Shown: positions 57,840-64,000 of the stretch, one piece after another | How the letters are laid out: every line of letters starts with the position of its first letter | Position numbering within the stretch: position 1 is the first letter of the stretch | Source of the DNA: Cladopsammia gracilis | Lineage: Eukaryota > Cnidaria > Anthozoa > Scleractinia > Dendrophylliidae | Assembly (NCBI GenBank): GCA_022457155.1 | Contig: JAJGOT010000002.1 | Coordinates: 2,619,501-2,683,500, forward strand | Direction of reading: 5' to 3' | DNA: 64,000 bases | Notes under the pieces: generated by a model | Told to the model about the DNA's origin: nothing | Seen by the model: only the letters and a program-made list of their open reading frames with translations | The model's database searches: none | Translations under genes and position numbers: made by a program

Positions 57840-58640
57840 TAGTTTTTCTTCTTTAAGGATGTTATTAGACTTGCTATGGCGGCTACTGCTCGTATTGATG
57901 CCGCAGCTGCAGGTAACGCTGTTAGTGCTGTTAGTTTAGTGCCAGTGGAGGGTGTTAATTTGTTCCTGGCTTTCCAAAGTGCCCTGTTGAGCGAACGGTC
58001 CGCTCTCTGTGGCAATCTGTTGGTGTAGGCCTCTCTGGCGGTTATTTGGCGTCTGATGGCTTTTGAAGGATTGCCTCCGCGTTGTCGTTGTTTCGTGGGT
58101 TGTTTGGGGGGTTTGTCTTTATACATTTTTGCTTTCACCGAGTTCGAGCCTGTAGTCAAGTCGCTGGCATTTCTCACTTTGATTCGCCTTCCATTATTCG
58201 AGTAAAAAGTTTGAGGCATTCCGGTTTCGTAAGGATTTTGAAATATCCTCGGTGTGAATTTGTTTCGTAGGAAAGGTCCTTTTTTGAAATTCGGTAAAAT
58301 GGAGGACATGTTCGTGAAACGTTTTCTTTCGTTTTTTCTCTTGGTGTTTCCGCCTCGACCGTTTTGTTTCTTTTTGTTTCTTTTTAATAACCCTGTTATT
58401 AGCCCAGTGACTGCCGGTGCCATCAATCCCACGATCAAACCCGTGCCCAATGCCGTTTCCGCTTAATCTGGGTGTTTTCGTCGAGCTTTTTCGGCCAGGG
58501 ACTTTGCCAGCGAGGGTTTGGGGTTGTCCCAATTCCACTTCAATTTTCTCGCAGATTCTCGCCACAACTTTTGCTCGTTGACGATTTTTTGTGCAAGTTG
58601 GCTCTTTGCTTATTCCATGCGTTCTTAGTTTAGGAGGCAT
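57839..58640 (-). pseudogene. Basic virion protein with hydrophobic helix, broken
   Basis: Starts at ATG 58640-58638, one base after the ATPase stop. After 25 codons the frame changes near 58560 and continues KSLAEKARRKHPD, a TAA near 58463, then ALGTGLIVGLMAPAVTGLI (hydrophobic helix), KRNKKKQNGRGGN and a long basic stretch ending ASLITSLKKKN. Two hydrophobic segments flank the basic centre, as in some membrane-lytic or core virion proteins. Exact role unknown. The stop overlaps the next ATG. Confidence 0.5.
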
Positions 58641-58641
58641 G

Positions 58642-59376
58642 TCATTGTTTACTTCCCGAGTGGTAGGGTTGAAAAACTGTGATGGGTTCTTCTTCGTCGA
58701 TCAGCAAGTTGGTTCTAAATCTTACTGCCTCGTCTGTCCTGGGGTGATATCCGAAGGGTTTGCTTGTGGCTCTTTTATAGATTTCGTAGAACGAGTTGGA
58801 ATCACCCAGCCAGCGATTTCCCAAAGATTTCACATAGCGTGTGTCAGCCGGATTTTTGAACAAAACAGTGTAGTGGTAATTTCTGTTTTGAGCGGCCTGC
58901 TCCTTGCCGCCCGTGAATAGATTTTGGGTCAGGCAGATTGCAAACAGCCCCAAGTGGTGAGTGCCTCTGCTCAACAGATTCGTGATTTCACTCTATTTGG
59001 AAACTTCCTGCATTAGGTCGTCAAAGATGATCATACCCGGCCTCTTTTCCGGGGGAAATAATTCTTCCAAATCCATCTCCATCAGACCTCGCACGAAATT
59101 TACTCAGAGTTTAGCAAAGTCATTAAACATGGGTTGCCAATTGGAGCCGTAGCAATACACGACTTTTTGCAAATGACAAGGCGAACCTTCGTCATTTCTG
59201 AAATACACCGAGAAATCTTTTAAAAGCTTATAGAGCCAAGTGGTCTTGCCGCTGAGCGACAGACCCACTATTTGCATGTTTCCCGGCACTCGCAATCGAG
59301 CATCGTACACAGCGTTTTCTATTTTAATCTTTTTTTTATTTTTTTTCCTGCGATTGGGACCTGTATTTATATACAT
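58642..59376 (-). pseudogene. FtsK/HerA-type genome-packaging ATPase
   Basis: ATG 59376-59374 to TGA 58644-58642, 245 codons in one frame with two internal stops: TGA 59106-59104 and TAG 58995-58993. The Walker A motif is IVGLSLSGKTTWLYKLL, the Walker B GMIIFDDLM, and a downstream GLFAICLTQNLF fits the Gln sensor motif. In Polintons and adintoviruses this enzyme drives DNA into the capsid. The N-terminus before Walker A is short and basic. A TATA-like repeat lies between it and the protease gene. Confidence 0.85.
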
Positions 59377-59391
59377 TTACTATTTATATAC
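59364..59391 (-). promoter_or_regulatory. Paired TATA-like motif before the ATPase gene
   Basis: TATTTATATAC occurs twice (59364-59374 and 59381-59391), giving GTATATAAATA on minus. Similar motifs are at 57374-57383 and 60895-60904, so it may be a shared late-promoter element of the module. Confidence 0.45.
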
Positions 59392-59948
59392 ATTGTTTAG
59401 AAAAGCAGTCATTGTCTCTTTTCTTGCAGCATATTTGATTGTATCTAAGTCCTTGGTGTTTGACAGCTTTCATTTCATCTCCAAACAGTCCGCGAACTCT
59501 TTCCGCCACCGCCGTGTCGTTGTACTGGAGGTCGTTTTTGGAAAAGCATTTTATGATTTCTCGCAGGGATTCTCCTCTCACCTTTCTGTACAAATAATAA
59601 ATCGTGTAATCCCCGCAGACGTCACTGTTCCACTGTTGGAGCGGTTGGGTGGGTCCGTTGAATTTTCCGAAACACCGTTACCAAGTATCGTGTTTGTAGG
59701 CTTCTGGCTTAAGTGCGTAACTGTCAAAATTCTCCCTCGCTCTCGCCCGGTCCTGCGTAATACAATGCGATCCAATGCTGTCCCGTTTTATCGATGGGAT
59801 CTGTATTGACAATACAACATAGTGGATAGGGTTCGGGTTTTAAGCCGCTCAGACAGGGAACTGTGTCGGCTCCGTAAACCTCTGTAAAGTGTCTTTTTAT
59901 CTTAGGGTCGCTCTGGCAAGCGGCCCTGAGAGAATCGGTGTCGTGCAT
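59384..59948 (-). pseudogene. Adenain-like cysteine protease
   Basis: Starts at ATG 59948-59946, five bases after the capsid stop. The catalytic His is in TGQHWIALYY (about 59780), the acidic residue in DSYALKPEAY and the Cys in D(V)CGDYTIYYLY (about 59620). A frame change occurs near 59727, and a TAA at 59680-59678 lies between His and Cys. The C-terminal part (LREIIKCFSKNDLQYND) is in one frame. Fold and triad match the adenovirus-type maturation protease (C5), which cleaves virion precursors. Confidence 0.85.
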
Positions 59949-59952
59949 GAGT

Positions 59953-60879
59953 TTAAATTTCTCCAAGAGGAATGGGACCTTGAATGGTTCCTCTGTTGTC
60001 GACCATCATCAAACTCTCGTCCGTGTTGTAGAAGAACAGGGCTTGTAGTACATTCGAAATCGATGCAGAGAAGTTTAAGCGAACGTTGATCAACACTCTC
60101 ATCAAGGGACTAAGGGATTCACCTCCATCTTGTACGGCCGTCAGGTCAAAGGGCACGATAAAATATCCCCTTTCAAAGGTGTCTGGATTTAATAGATAAC
60201 TGTCTCTTTTCTTTTTTCCCGAAGAGTTGAGTAGCAGGTCGTAAATTTCATATTTTTTGGTCAAATCTATCGTGGCTCTGGGTACAGGCACTCCATTTGC
60301 CGTGCATTCCACTGACTTGCAATTCTGCGGGGTAAAATTGAAGGGGTTTTTACCTAAGTGGCCTTGATATCTCTCATCGTCCACCAACACGAGCCAAAAT
60401 AATCTTGGTGACCGGCCTCAAAATACGTCGTTGATGTCCACTTGCTTGTGACCCTGCGGCAATTGGTAATTATCGCACCTCATTCTGCGAAACGGAAACA
60501 CGAGGGATTTGAGTGGACTCGCGGACTCCGCTTGTTCGTTCAAGCGCTCGACCATGGCTTCGCTTGGTACCCTATAAAAGATTCTCACAAAGCAATCGGC
60601 CACCTCTATCGAATAATTTGCTTCGGGAGTCGAGTCCACGCTCCCTTTTCCGTCTGCCTGATAAGTTTTGGACATCAGACAAAAGGCAGCGGGATTGAAT
60701 TCCACGTCAAATTCTACCTTGGTGTTGGGAGGCACATTCTGATCCACTTGGCAAAAATTGCACGGAATCGGACACACGTTAAAGTCGTACTTGCCCGTGT
60801 CATTGACCAAATTCTTTTGCCTTGCAATTCCGTTTCCATTTTGCGAGGAGACTACTTGTGCTGTGATGCCGATAATTCA
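59953..60879 (-). pseudogene. Major capsid protein (double jelly-roll, F54H12.2-like hexon)
   Basis: The frame opens at about 60876 (TGA 60879) with no ATG, so the start is lost. First part: YDFNVCPIPCNF, VPPNTKVEFDVEFNPA, IEVADCFVRIFYRVPSEAM and FPFRRMRCDNYQLPQG. Two frame changes fall between 60417 and 60385, then KNPFNFTPQNCKSVECT, NGVPVPRATID and a C-terminal barrel with ERGYFIVPFDLT and ALFFYNTDESLMMVDNRG. These match the two-barrel capsid protein of Polintons and adintoviruses, known in animal genomes as F54H12.2-like. At about 308 codons the N-terminal part of the first barrel looks shortened. Confidence 0.8.
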
Positions 60880-60894
60880 CACTCATTTTCTCCA

Positions 60895-60904
60895 TTTATA
60901 TATA
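60895..60904 (-). promoter_or_regulatory. TATA-like motif before the capsid gene
   Basis: TTTATATATA; on minus TATATATAAATGG, ending at an ATG in a frame that does not open the capsid. It is probably the remnant of the capsid promoter. Confidence 0.4.
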
Positions 60905-60949
60905 AAATCCGCTTTTTCAGCAATTTTTTCACTTTTCCATCATCACTTT

Positions 60950-61205
60950 TTCATTTTTTTCATAAATTCTTTTCCTTGAGTCGCTTCCTCGCCATGATTT
61001 CTAAGTATGATTTTCACTTTTTCATTTTTTCATCAATTCTTTCCCTTGAGACGTTTCCTCGCCATGATTCCTAAGTATGATTTTCACTTCTCGCCTTTCT
61101 CGTCTTCATTCCACCCGCGTGCGTTTATTAATATTTAATTTTTATATAGTGACACAATTCTAAGAAAACATAGGAAGTCTTTTATTCTAAGAAAAACAGG
61201 AAGTT
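60950..61205. repeat. Repeat-rich boundary region
   Basis: CTTTTTCATTTTTT...CATAAATTCTTTTCC followed by CTTGAG(T/A)CG(C/T)TTCCTCGCC and ATGATT(T/C)CTAAGTATGA occurs twice in a row (about 60940-61010 and 61014-61085). TTCTAAGAAAA(CA)TAGGAAGT-type units occur twice at 61159-61205. No coding sequence. Confidence 0.6.
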
Positions 61206-61210
61206 TATTA

Positions 61211-61312
61211 TATCGTTGTCTAAGCTGCGTGGGAAAGACGATGATATCGTTGTCTAAGCTGCGTGAGAAAGTCTATGATATCGTTGTCTAAGCTGCGTGG
61301 GAAAGTTGATGA
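61211..61312. repeat. Tandem repeat, three 34-bp units
   Basis: TATCGTTGTCTAAGCTGCGT begins at 61211, 61245 and 61279, period 34, with small differences (GGGAAAG or GAGAAAG). It lies between the two virus-like gene blocks and could be a control or replication site or a transposon end. Confidence 0.85.
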
Positions 61313-61410
61313 GATTATTCTAGAATGAGTTTTCCGCTTGTAAACAATTGTGATTGCTGACGTATTAACCTATTGTGTCTAGTAATGAGATTGTCGTCTT
61401 ATTTTTTCGA

Positions 61411-61445
61411 CCAATCAGAATGAAACAAGTTCTTATTATAAATTA
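61411..61445 (+). promoter_or_regulatory. CCAAT box and TATA box
   Basis: CCAATCAG at 61411-61418 and TATAAATTA at 61437-61445 lie 75-105 nt upstream of the ATG at 61518. Order and spacing are those of an RNA polymerase II promoter. Confidence 0.5.
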
Positions 61446-61517
61446 TTGCAGTAAACTTTACTTTCAAAAAATTTTCTGTGCCAAACGTTTGTAGTTGAAA
61501 TTTGTTCTCGTCTTAAG

Positions 61518-61923
61518 ATGCCTAAATCAGTATCGACACTGCAAAATCAAATTGCCACGTGCGAAAGGAATATGATGGATGCGTTAGCACAATGTGCAAT
61601 GCAAGCAGGCAATCAAGATTTCGTGTTTTCCTTCAGTTTAAGGCAATTTGTCAACGGTATAACCACTATCGATCCTAACAGTACGAGTGACGCGATTACC
61701 AAAGTAACAGATTTGTTTAAAGAGGTGGAAAAAAATCCTATCATTGGAGAAAAAGAGAAGACTGTATGTCGAGGAGCTGCGAAAGATTCTAGAAGCGAGA
61801 GATAAAAAGCAAACTGTGAAACGTCTCACCACCATCAATTCATTCAAGAAGAAAGTGGCGTCTCCTTTGAAAATCCCGTCACCGCCCCAGAGTCAAGAAG
61901 AAACAAAGAGATTGGAACATTAG
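61518..61923 (+). pseudogene. Small helical protein, frame change near the middle
   Basis: ATG 61518 opens 81 codons (QIATCERNMMDALAQCAMQ, VFSFSLRQFVNG, KVTDLFKEVEKNPII). In the A/G-rich run near 61757-61760 the frame changes. The continuation LYVEELRKILEARDKKQ, a Lys-rich stretch, and PLKIPSPPQSQEE runs to TAG 61921-61923, so the original was about 135 residues. Read without the shift it ends at 61805. No known domain. First gene of the plus-strand pair in the AT-rich block, 82 bp before the zinc-ribbon gene. Confidence 0.5.
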
Positions 61924-62005
61924 CATGTGATGGTAATATATATAGGAACTTTTTTGTTTGTGTGCGTATGTATGTAAAATATAATATCGTCTACTAGTAT
62001 ATAGA

Positions 62006-62554
62006 ATGAGTTGTAATTTAGATATTCATAATGAGTTAACAACAATGGGAAATGTGATTTGTGATTTTTGTAATAAGCAATTGATAGAAGTTGAGGCAGT
62101 CCACGTGTTATGTTGTGACAATAAAGATATGTTTAATAATGATGGAATGAATGTTTGTCGTTCTTGTGGCTCCGTACATGGCTATGATTTAGTTAGTCCG
62201 TATATTGATTTACATGATAGCAAATATAAAATTACGAGAAAGAGTGCATACATAAGAAAATATCATATAGCACGGCAGAATCATATACAGATTACTAACG
62301 AAAATAGAGATAGAATCCTGAGAATATTTGCTCTAATAGACGAAGTATTATCACAGGTTAACAATGGTCACAAGCGTGTGATAAGTATAAAATTTATATT
62401 GAGACAAATATTCAAAATTTTGCGATTACAGTATGAATTTATACCATTATCGAAATCAAAGAAAACATTGCGCTTCTATTATCAATATTGGACGCAGGTT
62501 TATGATTTAATAAAGGATGATATTAGCCATATTTTGCTGCAAGGGTTTACTTGA
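62006..62554 (+). CDS. Zinc-ribbon protein, VLTF3-like late transcription factor candidate
   Basis: ATG 62006 to TGA 62552-62554, 182 residues, intact. N-terminal zinc ribbon: C19-x2-C22 and C51-x2-C54 (VCRSCGS). A C-terminal helical domain includes NGHKRVISIKFILRQIF, FIPLSKSKKTLRFYYQYW and YDLIKDDI. The ribbon plus the Arg-Ile-Ser-x-x-Phe-Ile-Leu / Lys-Ser-Lys-x-x-Leu pattern resembles VLTF3-type late transcription factors of large DNA viruses and their Polinton-like relatives. TATA-like GTATATAGA sits just upstream (61998). It ends over the tail of the convergent membrane-protein gene. No mutations, unlike the virion block to the left. Confidence 0.5.
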   Translation: MSCNLDIHNELTTMGNVICDFCNKQLIEVEAVHVLCCDNKDMFNNDGMNVCRSCGSVHGYDLVSPYIDLHDSKYKITRKSAYIRKYHIARQNHIQITNENRDRILRIFALIDEVLSQVNNGHKRVISIKFILRQIFKILRLQYEFIPLSKSKKTLRFYYQYWTQVYDLIKDDISHILLQGFT

Positions 62555-63043
62555 ATGTTTTGAAATATTTTACCTCGAATTTATCAACAATGGGACAAAA
62601 ATCTATTATGAATTCATCAATTAGTTTCATCTCAGTTAGAAATTCCTTGCGGTTAAATTCTTTACCTCTTAAACAGGACCATAAATCGACTAATATTTTT
62701 TGATAAGTTATGTTGTGTATGCAAACCTAGACATCTCAATTTTACGTTTGTAATTCTTGATTTCAATATATGTTTTGATAAGTAAACCGCTTCCGCTGAT
62801 AACTCCCAAAACAATAGGGTTCAATGTAACCGATCCGGCAATTGTTCCAGATACTATTAAGGATGCAGCAGTTAAATTTATGGCTAAATTCAATCTTTTG
62901 AAATGCTTGAAAGCGGTTTTGTAACACCAGAAGCGTTTATGATAATAGTTATAAAACGATTTAATTTCCGCAATTTTATCATCGCCTAATGTTTTGTCTA
63001 TGTGATTGAACTCGAAAATGCTTTTCTTACGCCGATCTGTCAT
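62547..63043 (-). pseudogene. Two-helix membrane protein of the virus-like block
   Basis: ATG 63043-63041 directly follows a TATATATATA run, favouring this start over an in-frame ATG at 63160 that adds a hydrophobic leader. An N-terminal helical, basic region (FNHIDKTLGDDKIAEI, YHKRFWCYKTAFKHFKR) is followed by two hydrophobic segments at residues 52-90 (INLTAASLIVSGTIAGS, NPIVLGVISGSGLLI) and an amphipathic stretch (YIEIKNYKRKIE). The frame changes near 62712, after which QKILVDLWSCLRGKEF and a C-terminal helix run to TAA 62549-62547. The pattern resembles SLATT-like virion or membrane proteins found with Polinton-like genes. The 3' end overlaps that of the plus-strand zinc-ribbon gene. Confidence 0.55.
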
Positions 63044-63137
63044 ATATATATAGTGTAGATCATTATTCAAACTCTTCAAAAAGTGCACTGATATGGCAAT
63101 TATAAGGTGCAAATTTAATATCATCATCGAATGATAT

Positions 63138-63980
63138 CTATTTGATTTGTACGTCTGCATCTTCCCTGAAATTGATAACTGATGTTGATATATTGAAAGT
63201 GTATAAAATTTTATTTGATGTTTTTTCCCAATTCTGTGGAGCGAACGAAGTGTTATGAATTAATATAAACATTTTTTCATATCCTTCAGGCGGTTTATCG
63301 TCCAATATCATCAGCCATAATTTTATAAGTTTCAAATTGACTAATGCAATAAATGATGATGAACCGTTGAATATGATATTATTACTGTTCTTATTTTTCG
63401 TATAATTTCCTGAAAATATGAATTTATTTTTATGGCTTGGTAAGCCAATTATTCTGTGATTATTCATATCCAAATCCGTCTGCATTGTCATTTTATTATT
63501 TTCGATGAAATATACCGAATCAAAAACTGCGGGAGAAACATCTGAATGTGTTCCTGTTATGCCATATACAATCATGTAGCAAGGTAACTGGCTGGGTGAA
63601 CCACTATCACCTGATAAATGGAGATCAACATCTAAATATACTGGTGAAGTCTGTATTCCCTTTCTAAAATTGATAATTGATCTGACGTAATTCGGGAATT
63701 TTTTACTTGTTTGTTTATTTATCCCTAGAACAGTTGATACACAATTAATAGATTGAAATTTGCTTATATCGGGCATGAAGAATTCTATACAAATAGTGTA
63801 ATAATTTATCGGTATTTGATACATGTTAAATGCAATCCGAGATATATATTGATTGTCATTCATTTTTACTAGTTTCATATCGTAAGCATTTTTGTTAAAA
63901 TTATGTGGTGATGCGTTATAATTTGAAATACCAGTCACAATAAGCCTTTCTTCAGAACTCGATTTGTTGACGTCCTCCAT
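63138..63980 (-). CDS. Putative fibre/penton-like virion protein
   Basis: ATG 63980-63978 to TAA 63140-63138, 280 residues, intact. Beta-rich composition with no membrane segment. Residues 168-180 (TDLDMNNHRIIGLP) resemble the Asp-Met-Asn-Asn-x-Arg-Ile-x-x-Leu-Pro motif seen in trimeric fibre or tail proteins. The N-terminal half (SRIAFNMYQIPINYYTICI, VYLDVDLHLSGDSG) could be a jelly-roll. A role in the capsid vertex is inference from the motif and the neighbouring genes. It lies close to the right edge; any further upstream gene is outside the window. Confidence 0.45.
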   Translation of the reverse strand: MEDVNKSSSEERLIVTGISNYNASPHNFNKNAYDMKLVKMNDNQYISRIAFNMYQIPINYYTICIEFFMPDISKFQSINCVSTVLGINKQTSKKFPNYVRSIINFRKGIQTSPVYLDVDLHLSGDSGSPSQLPCYMIVYGITGTHSDVSPAVFDSVYFIENNKMTMQTDLDMNNHRIIGLPSHKNKFIFSGNYTKNKNSNNIIFNGSSSFIALVNLKLIKLWLMILDDKPPEGYEKMFILIHNTSFAPQNWEKTSNKILYTFNISTSVINFREDADVQIK

Positions 63981-64000
63981 AATATAACGAAAAACGTCTT

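Larger units (their letters stand above)
55913..60879 (-). mobile_element. Polinton/adintovirus-like virion gene module, degraded
   Basis: Seven minus-strand genes from 60879 to 55913 are packed with overlaps or gaps of a few bases: capsid, protease, packaging ATPase, two basic proteins, a hydrophobic/helical protein and a coiled-coil protein. The set capsid, adenain-type protease and FtsK/HerA-type ATPase defines the morphogenetic block of Polintons, adintoviruses and relatives. Capsid, protease, ATPase and the adjacent basic gene carry nonsense or frame changes; the last ORFs are open. It is an endogenous, non-functional copy. No polymerase, integrase or terminal repeats were found, so the ends are undefined. 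Confidence 0.8.

Noticed and set aside
59240..59809. 189-codon plus-strand ORF
   Set aside because: It is antisense to the protease and ATPase genes, which have matching catalytic motifs.
60442..61074. 210-codon plus-strand ORF
   Set aside because: It is antisense to the capsid gene and runs into low-complexity T-rich sequence; capsid motifs on minus are clear.

Overview
The window looks like a piece of an invertebrate animal genome, most likely an anthozoan cnidarian (coral or sea anemone). It is AT-rich, its genes are split by GT-AG introns, and its mobile-element mix (DIRS, Penelope-like, Tx1/L1-type LINEs, ISL2EU, PIF/Harbinger, Polinton/adintovirus-like genes, a tRNA-derived SINE) is typical of that group. 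The taxon is inferred from content; no marker gene proves it. Bacterial features (operons, Shine-Dalgarno sites, CRISPR) are absent.

Layout. 1-2.7 kb: two head-to-head DIRS remnants (gag-like on minus, RNase H plus tyrosine recombinase on plus). 2.7-6.0 kb: repeats and unassigned exon-like ORFs. 6.02-12.48 kb: a complete ISL2EU DNA transposon with inverted ends and an AT target duplication. It carries a plus-strand gene whose exons run from SAP, SWIM and YqaJ nuclease domains into a Ulp1-type protease, and a convergent THAP-DDE transposase gene; both are mutated. 12.48-21.42 kb: a segment bounded by a perfect 48-bp inverted repeat, holding a truncated Penelope-like element, a C2H2-type pseudogene and a truncated L1-type LINE. 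21.4-28.6 kb: mostly non-coding, with exons of a SAM-domain gene and nested MITEs, one with TTAA duplications.

28.83-33.61 kb: a complete PIF/Harbinger transposon with a TTA duplication, an intact MADF-BESS gene and a broken transposase gene whose intron holds a SINE and two fold-back MITEs. 34.55-35.68 kb: a non-autonomous inverted-repeat element. 38.1-38.5 kb: two tRNA-like units. 39.0-39.8 kb: a LINE RT fragment. 40.3-42.3 kb: a nested 2-kb palindrome with hammerhead-like cores. 42.7-43.9 kb: exons ending in a RAP1-like Myb domain. 44-54.7 kb: a candidate solo LTR, LINE pieces, another hammerhead-like core, a tyrosine recombinase remnant and long empty stretches.

55.0-64.0 kb is virus-like. 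On minus, 60.9-55.9 kb holds a tightly packed late-gene module (double jelly-roll capsid, adenain-like protease, packaging ATPase, basic virion proteins), as in Polinton/adintovirus-type elements. Its capsid, protease, ATPase and one basic-protein gene are broken by stops and frame changes. After a repeat-rich boundary, 61.5-64.0 kb is markedly more AT-rich and better preserved, with a zinc-ribbon protein resembling VLTF3-type late transcription factors, a two-helix membrane protein and a putative fibre/penton-like protein. Neither DNA polymerase nor integrase is in view; they may be beyond the right edge or lost.
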